Notes: generated from the letters alone by a model not told the origin. A stretch of 16,473 nucleotides of DNA from Sphingomonadaceae bacterium (GCA_014380205.1 JACMKH010000045.1:1-16473), one strand, 5' to 3'; numbered from the stretch's first letter, positions 8,353 through 15,438 are shown. Translations and numbers: made by a program.

Positions 8353-8381
8353 CCCTAGCCCAAGCCTTGCCGCGCCCGCAA
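8353..8381 (-). promoter_or_regulatory. Possible ubiE operon promoter (leaderless start)
   Basis: On the minus strand TTGCGG (8381-8376), a 17-nt spacer and CTAGGG (8358-8353), the latter within GCTAGGGC, which partly fits the alphaproteobacterial -10 GCTANAWC. The expected transcription start is near 8346, next to the ATG at 8345. Weak hexamers, but the position is apt. Confidence 0.3.
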
Positions 8382-8394
8382 ACGCGGCATAGCG
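8367..8394 (+). promoter_or_regulatory. Possible mutM promoter overlapping that of ubiE
   Basis: TTGCCGC (8367-8373) followed after 13 nt by GCATAGCG (8387-8394). The -10 is poor. The predicted start falls within a few bases of the mutM ATG at 8402, and there is no Shine-Dalgarno. It physically overlaps the proposed ubiE promoter. Confidence 0.2.
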
Positions 8395-8401
8395 CCGCGC
8401 C

Positions 8402-9214
8402 ATGCCCGAACTGCCCGAAGTAGAGACGACCGTGCGCGGCCTCGCCCCCGTGCTCGAGGGCCGGAGGCTGACGCGCGTCGAGCCGCGCCGCGCGGACCTT
8501 CGGCGCGCGATCCCGGCGGACTTGCGCCAGCGGATGACAGGCGCGACGGTCACCCGCCTCCACCGCCGCGCCAAATACGGGCTGATCGACACCGATCGCG
8601 GCGACACGATGATCTTTCACCTCGGCATGTCGGGGCGCTGGCGGATCGACCCCGAGACGATCGGCGCGCACGATCATCTAGTCGTCGAGACCGATGAGGG
8701 CCGCGTGCTCGCCCTGTGCGATCCGCGCCGCTTCGGCTCGCTCGATCTGGCCGAGACCGCCGCGCTGTCCGATTTCGCGCCGTTCCGCGCGCTGGGCCCC
8801 GAGCCGCTCGGCCCCGATTTCACCGCCGCGTATCTCGATCGCGCGTTCGAAGGGCGGTTCGCGGCGGTCAAGGCGCTGCTGCTCGACCAGCGCGTCGTTG
8901 CGGGGCTCGGCAACATATATGTTTGCGAGGCGCTCCACCTCGCGAAGATCTCGCCCGCGCGCGAGGCGGGTCGCATCTCGCGCGCGCGGCTCGCGACGCT
9001 CATAGAGGCGATTCGCGCGGTGCTCGAATCGGCGATCGCCGCGGGCGGATCAAGCTTGCGCGACTATGCACGGCCCTCGGGCGAGCTCGGCTATTTCGCC
9101 AAGCAATGGCGCGCCTATGGTCGCGAGGGCGAGCCCTGCGCGTGCGGCGCGCCGATTCGCCGGCGCATCGAATCGGGCCGCTCGACCTTCTGGTGCGCGC
9201 GCTGCCAGCGCTGA
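8402..9214 (+). CDS. mutM: Formamidopyrimidine-DNA glycosylase (Fpg/MutM)
   Basis: Bifunctional base-excision repair enzyme (270 residues) that removes 8-oxoguanine and formamidopyrimidines and cleaves the abasic site. The protein starts MPELPEVETTVRGL, giving the catalytic P2 and E3 once Met is removed, so the ATG at 8402 is certain. K58 (RRAKYG) is the conserved DNA-contacting lysine, and HLGMSGRW and LDQRVVAGLGNIY are family blocks. The C-terminal zinc finger has C246, C248, C265 and C268: the first pair is spaced C-X-C, where E. coli Fpg has C-X2-C, while the second pair is the usual C-X2-CQR. It is divergent from ubiE; rpsT follows 92 bp downstream with its own promoter. Confidence 0.97.
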   Translation: MPELPEVETTVRGLAPVLEGRRLTRVEPRRADLRRAIPADLRQRMTGATVTRLHRRAKYGLIDTDRGDTMIFHLGMSGRWRIDPETIGAHDHLVVETDEGRVLALCDPRRFGSLDLAETAALSDFAPFRALGPEPLGPDFTAAYLDRAFEGRFAAVKALLLDQRVVAGLGNIYVCEALHLAKISPAREAGRISRARLATLIEAIRAVLESAIAAGGSSLRDYARPSGELGYFAKQWRAYGREGEPCACGAPIRRRIESGRSTFWCARCQR

Positions 9215-9218
9215 GCGG

Positions 9219-9247
9219 TTGACCCAAACCTTCGGCGGCCCTAAATG
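9219..9247 (+). promoter_or_regulatory. rpsT promoter
   Basis: TTGACC (9219-9224), a 17-nt spacer, then TAAATG (9242-9247). In the alphaproteobacterial scheme this is TTGACCC-N14-CCTAAATG, close to TTGACGS-N10-14-GCTANAWC. It begins 5 nt after the mutM stop, giving a start near 9254 and a leader of about 53 nt. It is the best promoter match I found in the window. Confidence 0.6.
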
Positions 9248-9263
9248 CGCGCCCATCCGGCGG

Positions 9264-9288
9264 GGCGCGAGCCGCGCCGCTTTCTTTT
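9264..9288 (+). terminator. Hairpin plus T-tract in the rpsT leader (terminator or attenuator candidate)
   Basis: A perfect 6-bp GC stem, GGCGCG (9264-9269) and CGCGCC (9273-9278) with a 3-nt loop, is followed by TTTCTTTT (9281-9288). It has the form of an intrinsic terminator. It lies downstream of the predicted rpsT promoter and 18 nt before the rpsT ATG, so it could attenuate rpsT as well as stop readthrough from mutM. Short GC stems are common in this genome, so chance is possible. Confidence 0.38.
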
Positions 9289-9306
9289 CAGCCACCGAGG
9301 ACGAAC

Positions 9307-9570
9307 ATGGCGAACACGCCGCAAGCCAAGAAACGCATCCGCCGAAACGAGCGCCGCGCCGAGATCAACGGCGCGCGAGTCGGGCGCATCCGCACCTTCA
9401 TCAAGAAGGTCGAATCGGCGCTCGCCACGGGCGACAAGGCGGCGGCCGAGGAGGCGCTTCGCACGATGCAGCCCGAGCTCGCGCGCGGCGTCGCGCGCGG
9501 CGTGTTCCACAAGAACACCGCCTCGCGGAAGATGTCGCGGCTGACCAGGCGGGTCGCCGCGCTCGGCTGA
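9307..9570 (+). CDS. rpsT: 30S ribosomal protein S20
   Basis: An 87-residue, very basic protein beginning [17 protein letters not shown], the highly conserved S20 N-terminus, with [11 protein letters not shown] in the middle and [12 protein letters not shown] near the end. S20 is a primary binder of 16S rRNA in the small subunit. A GAGG Shine-Dalgarno (9297-9300) lies 6 nt before the ATG. It is monocistronic by appearance: its own promoter lies behind mutM and a terminator follows. Placement just upstream of dnaA in the same direction is an arrangement also known from Caulobacter. In E. coli S20 represses its own translation; whether the structured leader here plays a similar part is unknown. 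Confidence 0.98.
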   Translation: MANTPQAKKRIRRNERRAEINGARVGRIRTFIKKVESALATGDKAAAEEALRTMQPELARGVARGVFHKNTASRKMSRLTRRVAALG

Positions 9571-9604
9571 CCGACGCCCTTCGAAATTTTTCCGTTTGCC
9601 GTCG

Positions 9605-9634
9605 CGCGGGGATCGCGCCCGCGAAATTTTTTTT
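9605..9634 (+). terminator. Rho-independent terminator of rpsT
   Basis: Stem CGCGGG (9605-9610) and CCCGCG (9618-9623) with a 7-nt loop, then AAA and an uninterrupted run of eight T (9627-9634). It lies 34 nt after the rpsT stop. A short CGAAATTTT direct repeat (9582 and 9622) flanks it. Confidence 0.65.
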
Positions 9635-9646
9635 CACTTCTGTGAC

Positions 9647-9677
9647 GATTCTGCGACTCTAGGATTACCGCTGATTC
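9647..9677. promoter_or_regulatory. Cluster of three GANTC (CcrM-type) sites upstream of dnaA
   Basis: GATTC (9647-9651), GACTC (9655-9659) and GATTC (9673-9677) fall within 31 bp. Two further sites, GAGTC (9835-9839) and GATTC (9893-9897), lie nearer dnaA. GANTC is the target of the alphaproteobacterial cell-cycle methylase CcrM, and in Caulobacter the dnaA promoter responds to this methylation. A role here is inferred from location and clustering only. Confidence 0.4.
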
Positions 9678-9707
9678 GCGCGCGGGCGTCTGACCCTCCC
9701 TTTCTAT

Positions 9708-9725
9708 TTAATCGTATTAGATTAA
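9708..9725. repeat. Perfect dyad in the AT-rich block upstream of dnaA
   Basis: Inverted repeat TTAATC-GTATTA-GATTAA: perfect 6-nt arms with a 6-nt spacer, inside the only markedly AT-rich block I noticed in the window. It has the look of a dimeric regulator's operator. It is not a CtrA full site, whose TTAA half-sites are 7 nt apart; here TTAA to TTAA is 10 nt. Confidence 0.5.
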
Positions 9726-9766
9726 TATCTTAGTGGCGGTCAACGCAGTTCCGTCGGTTCGCCTGT

Positions 9767-9796
9767 CAAGCCCCTTTTTGAAAAATCTGGGGCTTG
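9767..9796. repeat. Imperfect 30-nt palindrome in the dnaA leader region
   Basis: Outer arms CAAGCCCC (9767-9774) and GGGGCTTG (9789-9796) are perfectly complementary. Inside them TTTTT and AAAAA flank a single G, with an extra TCT on the right side. It could form a stable hairpin in a dnaA leader RNA or bind a dimer. No T-tract follows on either strand, so it is not a standard terminator. Confidence 0.6.
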
Positions 9797-9996
9797 CAAC
9801 GCCCTCCCCGACGCTTCACACGAACCGCCTGCCCGAGTCTCTGATCCGGGCCCGGTGGAAAAAATGAAAAGTCTGCGATCGGGCGGCCGAGCGATTCGCC
9901 GAACCCCCGATCTTTGCCCGCGACGCGCCTCGGGGAAGGCTGGCGCGCGGGCGCGGGGGAGAGGCTGTGGACGGGGAGGACGAGGAAGTGACGACC

Positions 9997-11391
9997 ATGC
10001 CGGAACGCATGTCGACGGGCGATCTGGATGCTTTCGACGAGGCCTGGGAGGGGATTCGCAATGGGCTGCGCCGCGATCTCGGCGCGCGGACCTTCGATCA
10101 CTGGCTCAAGCCGATGCGGCTGGCCGGCTTCGATGCCGAGCCGGGGCTCGTCCGACTCGAGCTGCCCTCGCATTTCATGACCGACTGGGTGAACGAGCAT
10201 TATTCGGAGCGGCTGCGCTTCGCGTGGCGCGCGGCGATGCCCGCCGCCCACGAGATCGAGATCGCCGCCGCCGCCTCGGCGACGCGCCCCGCGCTGTTCG
10301 TGGTCGGCGATGAGGAGGCGATCGCCGCCGAGGCCGTGCCCGGCGACGGCGAGCGCTCGATCGGCACGCCGCTCGAGATCCGCTACACCTTCGGCAATTT
10401 CGTCACCGGCGCGGCCAACGAGGTCGCGTTCAACGCCGCGCGGCTGATCGCCAACGCGTCCGACACGGCGGCGATGTTCAGCGCGCTGTTCATTCATGCC
10501 GGCACCGGCCTCGGCAAGACGCATCTGCTTCACGCGGTCGGCCACGAGTTCCTGCGCCAGCGCCCGCGCGCGCGCGTGCTCTACATGTCCGCCGAGAAGT
10601 TCATGTACGAGTTCATCTCCGCGATGAAGGAGCACGACACGATCGGCTTCAAGCAGCGGCTGCGCTCGGCCGACCTGCTGCTCGTCGACGACGTTCAGTT
10701 CATCGTCGGCAAGGACGCGACGCAGGAGGAGTTCTTCCACACGATCAACGAGATCGTGGGCTCGGGCCACCGGCTCGTGATCAGCGCCGACCGGCCCCCG
10801 CACGAGCTCGGCGTCGCCGACAAGCGGCTCGCCTCGCGGCTCGCGGGCGGCCTGGTCACCGATCTGCGCGCGCCCGATTACGCGCATCGCCGCCGCATCG
10901 TCGCGCACCGGCTCGCCGAGATGCCCCAGGCCGAGATGCCCGAGGAGGTCGCTACCTTTCTCGCGCAGCGCTTCGCGGGGAGCGTGCGCGAGCTCGAGGG
11001 GGCGCTGACGCGCGTCGTCGCCTATTCGCTGCTCTCGCGCCGGCCCATCGACCTCGCTTTCACCCACGAGACGCTGAGCGACCTCCTGCGCCATTCGCAG
11101 CGCAAGATCACGATCGACGAGATCCAGCGCAGCGTCTGCGAGCATTACGGCATCCGCCAGACCGAGATGACCTCGGCGCGGCGCGCGCGCGAAGTCGCGC
11201 GTCCGCGTCAGGTCGCGATGTATCTCGCCAAGCGGCTCACGCCGCGCTCGCTTCCCGAGATCGGGCGGCGCTTCGGCGGGCGCGACCACACCACGGTGAT
11301 CCACGCGATTCGCCGTATCGAGCAGCTCCGTCGCGAGGACAGCGACATCGATTCGGATGTGCGCACGCTCTTGAGGAAGCTCGAGGATTAG
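9997..11391 (+). CDS. dnaA: Chromosomal replication initiator protein DnaA
   Basis: AAA+ initiator that binds DnaA boxes at the origin and opens the duplex. With the ATG at 9997 it is 464 residues: an N-terminal domain I (DAFDEAWEGIRNGLRRDLGA), Walker A GTGLGKTH (169-176), Walker B LLVDDVQF (228-235), and the DNA-binding signature GRDHTTVIHA (428-437). Start choice: GAGGA (9982-9986) precedes this ATG by 10 nt, while GGAGGA (9975-9980) precedes an in-frame GTG at 9988 by 7 nt, so GTG 9988 is a real alternative. An in-frame GTG at 9967 lies upstream of both ribosome sites and is unlikely. dnaN and recF are absent, as expected in alphaproteobacteria. The TAG stop abuts the stop of the convergent lipoprotein gene. 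Confidence 0.97.
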   Translation: MPERMSTGDLDAFDEAWEGIRNGLRRDLGARTFDHWLKPMRLAGFDAEPGLVRLELPSHFMTDWVNEHYSERLRFAWRAAMPAAHEIEIAAAASATRPALFVVGDEEAIAAEAVPGDGERSIGTPLEIRYTFGNFVTGAANEVAFNAARLIANASDTAAMFSALFIHAGTGLGKTHLLHAVGHEFLRQRPRARVLYMSAEKFMYEFISAMKEHDTIGFKQRLRSADLLLVDDVQFIVGKDATQEEFFHTINEIVGSGHRLVISADRPPHELGVADKRLASRLAGGLVTDLRAPDYAHRRRIVAHRLAEMPQAEMPEEVATFLAQRFAGSVRELEGALTRVVAYSLLSRRPIDLAFTHETLSDLLRHSQRKITIDEIQRSVCEHYGIRQTEMTSARRAREVARPRQVAMYLAKRLTPRSLPEIGRRFGGRDHTTVIHAIRRIEQLRREDSDIDSDVRTLLRKLED

Positions 11392-12030
11392 CTAACTGTC
11401 GTCCTCGGGCGGCGCGATCGTGATGCGCACTTCCTCGCCCGAATTGCCCGGGAAGCCCGTGAACATCGCCTCGACGAGATTGGGGACGAGCATGGTGAGG
11501 TCGTCGTCGGACGATCGCGCGCGGGCGCGGCCGTCGAACAGCGCGAGCCCGTCGGCGGTGCGCGTGATATCGAGCTCGAGCGCGCTCGTGTAGAGCGTGT
11601 AGCTGTCGATCTCGGTGCCGAAGCCGTCGAACCACGGGTCGTGCCAGCCCCAGTAATAGGGTGAACGCCAGTGATGGCTCCAATACCAGGGATCGTGGAA
11701 GCCGCCGAAATAGCCTGCGGTCGGGCGCGTCACGATGCGCTCGCGGCCATTGTCGACGCCATAGTCGAGCGTCACCGCGAGCTCGGCCGACTCGGGCCCT
11801 GCGGCGCGGCGATAGCCGAGCTGCTCCATCTCGATCGCGACGAGATTGGCGTAGGTCTCGAACTCGAGCCCGCCCGCCTTGGCGGGATCGGCGGCCTGGA
11901 CGTAGAAGCTCTGGCCCTGCGGCGGCGGCATCTGCTGGAAACGCGCGACGTCGGCGCGGAACGGCGCGGCGCACGCGCCCAGCGCGAGCAGCGCGGCGGC
12001 GGGGATTAAAAGCCTACGGACGAGAGACAT
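11392..12030 (-). CDS. DUF4136-family outer-envelope lipoprotein
   Basis: A 212-residue lipoprotein. The N-terminus is a signal peptide with a lipobox LGAC (17-20), so C20 would be lipidated. The mature part has the DUF4136 layout: AELAVTLDYGVDNG, an aromatic-rich central segment full of Trp, Tyr, His and Gly (about 106-137), then SYTLYTSALELDITRTADG and LVPNLVEAMFTGFPGNSGE. The function of the family is unknown; it is expected at a membrane facing the periplasm. A purine-rich GGGAGAAGG precedes the ATG. It follows trpS by 103 bp on the same strand, a gap with no clear promoter or terminator, so co-expression with trpS is possible. It converges on dnaA with no intervening base. Confidence 0.85.
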   Translation of the reverse strand: MSLVRRLLIPAAALLALGACAAPFRADVARFQQMPPPQGQSFYVQAADPAKAGGLEFETYANLVAIEMEQLGYRRAAGPESAELAVTLDYGVDNGRERIVTRPTAGYFGGFHDPWYWSHHWRSPYYWGWHDPWFDGFGTEIDSYTLYTSALELDITRTADGLALFDGRARARSSDDDLTMLVPNLVEAMFTGFPGNSGEEVRITIAPPEDDS

Positions 12031-12133
12031 GGACCTTCTCCCTCGGTGTGGACGCGGTGATTACAGTATCGCGCGGCGATGCGCCATCCGCGCTGAACGC
12101 GGCTTGAACGTTTGAGGAACGAGGAGTTGCGGA

Positions 12134-13132
12134 TCAACGCCCCGAGAGCAGGCCCAGCGCGCGATAGGCGTCGGCGAGCACCGGCGCGCCGAGAGCCGCG
12201 GCGCGCGCGCTTCCGCTGTCGAGGATGGCGTCGATCGCGGCCGCATCCTGCTTGAGCGCGTTGAAACGTTCGGAGACCGGCGCGAGCCTCGCGACGGTGA
12301 GGTCGGCGAGCGCGGGCTTGAACGCGCCGAAGCCCTTGCCCGCGAATTCGGCGAGCACAGCGGCGGGCGCGACATCCGACAGCGCCGCGTAGATCGAGAC
12401 GAGGTTGCGCGCTTCGGGGCGGCCCGCGAGTTCGTCCATCGTCTCGGGCAAGGGTTCGGGGTCGGTCTTGGCCTTGCGGATTTTCTGCGCGACCAGAGCG
12501 GCGTCATCGGAAAGGTTGATCCGGCTCATGTCCGAGGGATCGGACTTCGACATTTTCGCGGTCCCGTCGCGCAAGCTCATGATCCGCGCGGCGGTCACGC
12601 CGATATAGGGCTCGGGGAGCACAAAGGTCTCAGTCTCCGTGTCCGCGTTGAACTTGTCAGCGATGTCGCGCATCAGCTCGATGTGCTGCTTCTGGTCCTC
12701 GCCGACGGGGACGTGGGTCGCGCGGTAGAGCAGCACATCGGCGGCCTGGAGCACGGGATAGGCGAACAGCGCGATCGAGGCACCCTCGCGGTTCTTGCCC
12801 GATTTGTCTTTGAACTGGGTCATGCGGCTGAGCCAGCCCATCCGCGCGGTGCCGTTAAGAAGCCACTGAAGTTCGGCGTGGGCGGGAACGCGCGCCTGGT
12901 TGAACAGGATCGCGCGCTCGGGATCGACCCCCGCCGCGATCAGCGCCGCCGCCATCTCGCGCGTCGCCCGGCCCAGCTCGGCGCGGTCGTATGGCATCGA
13001 GATCGCGTGAAGATCGGCGAGGAAGAACAGGCACTCGCCCTCGTCCTGCATCCGCACCCAGTTGACGATCGCGCCGAGATAATTGCCGAGGTGAAGGTTG
13101 CCCGTGGGCTGTATACCCGAAACGACGCGCAT
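12134..13132 (-). CDS. trpS: Tryptophanyl-tRNA synthetase
   Basis: Class I aminoacyl-tRNA synthetase of 332 residues charging tRNA-Trp. It opens with [21 protein letters not shown], carrying the HIGH-type motif as TGNLHLGN (10-17), and has the KMSKS loop at 193-197 ([10 protein letters not shown]). Further family blocks are [24 protein letters not shown] and LPEPYI. Length is normal for bacterial TrpRS and the start is at the conserved N-terminus. The ATG shares one base with the murJ stop (TGATG), which suggests translational coupling to the upstream gene. Confidence 0.97.
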   Translation of the reverse strand: MRVVSGIQPTGNLHLGNYLGAIVNWVRMQDEGECLFFLADLHAISMPYDRAELGRATREMAAALIAAGVDPERAILFNQARVPAHAELQWLLNGTARMGWLSRMTQFKDKSGKNREGASIALFAYPVLQAADVLLYRATHVPVGEDQKQHIELMRDIADKFNADTETETFVLPEPYIGVTAARIMSLRDGTAKMSKSDPSDMSRINLSDDAALVAQKIRKAKTDPEPLPETMDELAGRPEARNLVSIYAALSDVAPAAVLAEFAGKGFGAFKPALADLTVARLAPVSERFNALKQDAAAIDAILDSGSARAAALGAPVLADAYRALGLLSGR

Positions 13133-14706
13133 CAGCTGGCTATCCTGCGTTTGGTGAGCGTGGCGAGCTTCTCACGGTCGACCGCGCCGACGAGATAGCC
13201 GACCGTGAAATAGACGAACATGCCCGCGGCGACCACCGCGACGAGCGCGATCAGCCGGTCGGCCCATGACCCGAGGAACATGTCGCCGAGCGCGCGCGCG
13301 AGCCAGTAGAGCATGGCGGACATCGCGGCGGTCGCGACGATCTGGCGGCCGATCCGGCCGATCAGCGAAGGGGCGAGCCGGAAATGGCCGCGATGGTGGA
13401 GGATCGCGTAGAGCAGGACGGTGTTGAGCCAGGATGCGGCGGCCGTCGCGGCGGCGAGGCCGACGATGCCGTAGGGCTCGATCAGCAACAGGATCAGGAC
13501 GACGTTGAAGGCGAGCACGGTCGCCGCGGTGTAGACGGGCGTCCGCGTGTCCTTGCGCGCGAAGAAGCCGGGGGTCAGAATCTTGACCATGACATAGGCG
13601 GGCAACCCCGCGACCAGCGCAACGACGATGTTCGCGGTCGTGACGCCGTTCTCGGGGGTGAACCGTCCGCCGACGAAAAAGGCGTTGACGAAGGGCAGCG
13701 CGCAGATCGCGAGCGCCGCGGCGGCGGGCAGCGTGAGCAGCATCGCGAGCTCGACCGCGTTGGACTGGACGCGCGCCGCCCCGGCCTCGTCGTTCGACGC
13801 GATGCTGCGCGAGAGCGCAGGGAGGATCGCGGTGCCGAGCGCGATGCCGACGATGCCGAGAGGCATCTGGTTCAGGCGGTCGCCCATCGACAGCAGGGTT
13901 AGCGAGCCTTGCGGCAGGCTGGTCGCGAAGAAGGTGTCGATGAGCTGGCTGAGCTGATAGATTCCCGCGCCGAAGGTTGCCGGCAGGATCAGCACGCCCA
14001 GTTCCTTGACCTCGGGCGAAAAGCGCGGCCGCCCGATCTTGAGCCGGAAGCCCGTGCGGCGCAGCCAGAACCACAGCCAGATCAGCTGGACTAGCCCCGA
14101 CAGCGAGATCGCGACCGCCAGCGCGCGCACCACGATCTCATCGTCGCCGCTGTCGCCGCGCAGCCACCAGCCGAGCGCGATCCCGCTGATCAGCGTGAGG
14201 TTGAACAGGATCGGCGCCGATGCGCCCGGACCGAAGCGCGACATCGAGTTGAGGATGCCGGTCTGGAGCGAGACGAGGCTGATCAGCGCGAGATAGGGGA
14301 AGGCGAGCCGGGAGAGCTCGACCGCGAGCTCGAACTTGCCCGGAATCTCCTGGAACTGCGAGGCGAGCAGCCACACCACCCCGGGCATGATGACGAGCAG
14401 GATCGCCGTGAAGATCGCGAGCACCCAGACGAACACCGAGAGCACGTTGGCGCTGAACCGCTCGGCCTCGGCCTCTCCCCCCGGGCCCGCGAGCCGTTCG
14501 GAGAACATGGGCACGAAGGCCACCGAAAAGGCGCCCTCGGCGAACAGCCGGCGGAAGGTGTTGGGGAGGCGGAAGGCGAGCTGATAGGCGTCGGCGGCGA
14601 GCCCCGCGCCGAGCACGCGCGCGAGCAGCATGTCGCGGATGAAACCGAACACGCGGCTGACCAAGGTCAGCCCGCCGATCGTCCCCGTCGCGCGGTAGAG
14701 GTTCAT
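13132..14706 (-). CDS. murJ: Lipid II flippase MurJ (MviN)
   Basis: Polytopic inner-membrane protein of 524 residues in the MOP superfamily that moves lipid II across the membrane for peptidoglycan assembly. Residues known to matter in E. coli MurJ are present in TM1-2: R18 and R24 (SRVFGFIRD), D39 ([13 protein letters not shown]) and R52 in [16 protein letters not shown] (51-66). About 13-14 hydrophobic segments are seen. A loop [22 protein letters not shown] is also family-typical. It lies 30 bp after secB and overlaps trpS by one base, placing it inside a secB-murJ-trpS transcription unit. No separate promoter is evident in the short gap. Confidence 0.97.
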   Translation of the reverse strand: MNLYRATGTIGGLTLVSRVFGFIRDMLLARVLGAGLAADAYQLAFRLPNTFRRLFAEGAFSVAFVPMFSERLAGPGGEAEAERFSANVLSVFVWVLAIFTAILLVIMPGVVWLLASQFQEIPGKFELAVELSRLAFPYLALISLVSLQTGILNSMSRFGPGASAPILFNLTLISGIALGWWLRGDSGDDEIVVRALAVAISLSGLVQLIWLWFWLRRTGFRLKIGRPRFSPEVKELGVLILPATFGAGIYQLSQLIDTFFATSLPQGSLTLLSMGDRLNQMPLGIVGIALGTAILPALSRSIASNDEAGAARVQSNAVELAMLLTLPAAAALAICALPFVNAFFVGGRFTPENGVTTANIVVALVAGLPAYVMVKILTPGFFARKDTRTPVYTAATVLAFNVVLILLLIEPYGIVGLAAATAAASWLNTVLLYAILHHRGHFRLAPSLIGRIGRQIVATAAMSAMLYWLARALGDMFLGSWADRLIALVAVVAAGMFVYFTVGYLVGAVDREKLATLTKRRIAS

Positions 14707-14736
14707 CGCGCCCGCTCCCCCGCCTGGCGCGCGGCG

Positions 14737-15255
14737 TCAGCCCTGGCCGATCGGGCCGGGGATATCGAGCGTGCCGTGCGGGATGCCCTGCGCGATCTGC
14801 GCCTGCTGGCGCATGTAGAGGCCGTGGAAATCGATCGGTTCGAGCATCAGCGCGGCGAAATTGCCGTCGCGCACCGCGTTGGCGAGCACGCTTCGCGCGA
14901 AGGGGAAGAGGATGCGCGGCGCCTCGGCGAGCAGGAAGGGCTGGAGCTGGTCCTCGGGCACATTCATCAGCCCGAACACTCCGGCATAGGAAAGCTCGAC
15001 CTGGAAGGCGGGCTGATCGGCGATCTTCGCCGAAACCTCGATCTTGAGCGTGACCTCGTGGACGTTGTCGCCGACGACCGCCGTGCCGATGTTGAACTGA
15101 ACGTCGACCTGCGGCTGCTCCTGCTGCTGCTGATAGATCCCCGGCGCGCTCGGATTCTCGAACGAGAGATCCTTCACATACTGGGCGAGCACGCTCACCT
15201 GGGGCAGGTGCGAGCCATTGCCCTCGCTCGAACCGGGATGCGTCTCGTCGGCCAT
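14737..15255 (-). CDS. secB: Protein-export chaperone SecB
   Basis: Tetrameric chaperone of 172 residues that holds unfolded preproteins and delivers them to SecA. The core reads VSVLAQYVKDLSFENPSAP, then a Gln-rich stretch (YQQQQEQPQ), VDVQFNIGT, EVTLKIEVSAK, FQVELSYAGVF and APRILFPFARSVLANAVRDGNF, all conserved SecB blocks. The start is the ATG at 15255 (MADETHPGSS). An in-frame TTG further upstream at 15342 would add an arginine-rich, non-conserved extension and overlaps the predicted promoter. The Shine-Dalgarno is weak (AGGA, 11 nt away). It is first in a minus-strand unit with murJ and trpS and divergent from the Tim44-like gene. Confidence 0.96.
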   Translation of the reverse strand: MADETHPGSSEGNGSHLPQVSVLAQYVKDLSFENPSAPGIYQQQQEQPQVDVQFNIGTAVVGDNVHEVTLKIEVSAKIADQPAFQVELSYAGVFGLMNVPEDQLQPFLLAEAPRILFPFARSVLANAVRDGNFAALMLEPIDFHGLYMRQQAQIAQGIPHGTLDIPGPIGQG

Positions 15256-15313
15256 TGTTCGCTCGATCCTGTCTGCCGGAAACAGCGCCGCGCCTCGGCG
15301 GCGTTCGGCGCGC

Positions 15314-15342
15314 GCGCTAGCAGGGCGGCGCGCGCAGGGCAA
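15314..15342 (-). promoter_or_regulatory. Probable secB promoter
   Basis: On the minus strand TTGCCC (15342-15337), a 17-nt spacer and TAGCGC (15319-15314), the latter within GCTAGCGC, which fits 6 of 8 positions of GCTANAWC. A start near 15307 would leave a leader of about 50 nt before secB. Confidence 0.4.
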
Positions 15343-15382
15343 TGGGCGGTTAAGGCGTCGCCGTTATCGAGCCTTGGGCGAT

Positions 15383-15411
15383 TTGAATTGCGCATGATAC
15401 GCGCCTATGTT
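15383..15411 (+). promoter_or_regulatory. Probable promoter of the Tim44-like gene
   Basis: TTGAAT (15383-15388), a 17-nt spacer and TATGTT (15406-15411). The start would be near 15418, followed by GGAGG (15430-15434) and the GTG at 15439. An upstream in-frame ATG at 15394 falls inside this promoter, which argues against using it as the start. Confidence 0.48.
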
Positions 15412-15438
15412 CGCTGTGGCGTTGCGTTCGGAGGCTTT

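Larger units (their letters stand above)
9571..9996 (+). other. Gene-free region between rpsT and dnaA
   Basis: About 426 bp with no credible gene. In order it holds the rpsT terminator, three closely spaced GANTC sites, an AT-rich block of 33 nt (9701-9733, about 80% A+T, against a GC-rich background), an imperfect palindrome, and two more GANTC sites. I see no exact DnaA box (TTATCCACA) on either strand, so there is no direct support for an origin here. I could not place a convincing dnaA promoter. If transcription starts near the AT-rich block the dnaA leader would exceed 250 nt. Confidence 0.7.

Noticed and set aside
9708..9725. CtrA binding site
   Set aside because: The TTAA half-sites are separated by 10 nt instead of 7.
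9571..9996. The rpsT-dnaA region as the replication origin
   Set aside because: I found no TTATCCACA box on either strand (the nearest, TGTGGACGG at 9966, fits 6 of 9), and a single AT-rich block is not enough to call an origin.
9855..10313. A plus-strand open frame of 152 codons starting just upstream of dnaA and overlapping its first third
   Set aside because: It overlaps dnaA in another frame, has no ribosome site, and has the arginine- and glycine-rich composition of a shadow frame.
9766..11304. A 512-codon open frame antisense to dnaA, and similar long antisense frames opposite topA (680-1873), coaBC (5260-6084) and ubiB/ubiE (7443-8423)
   Set aside because: They lie entirely opposite well-identified genes, are rich in Arg, Ala and Gly, contain no family motifs, and are expected from the low stop-codon frequency of a very GC-rich genome.
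12088..12102. Hairpin CCGCG-N5-CGCGG between trpS and the lipoprotein gene as a terminator
   Set aside because: A 5-bp stem without a T-tract on either strand; such stems are common by chance at this GC content.
15116..15136. Simple CTG-type repeat within secB as a phase-variable tract
   Set aside because: It is short and in frame and encodes a Gln-rich stretch; length changes by whole codons would not switch the gene off.
14776..15438. N-terminal extension of the Tim44-like frame back to 14776
   Set aside because: It is simply open frame opposite secB with no conserved sequence. The membrane anchor and ribosome site place the start at 15439.
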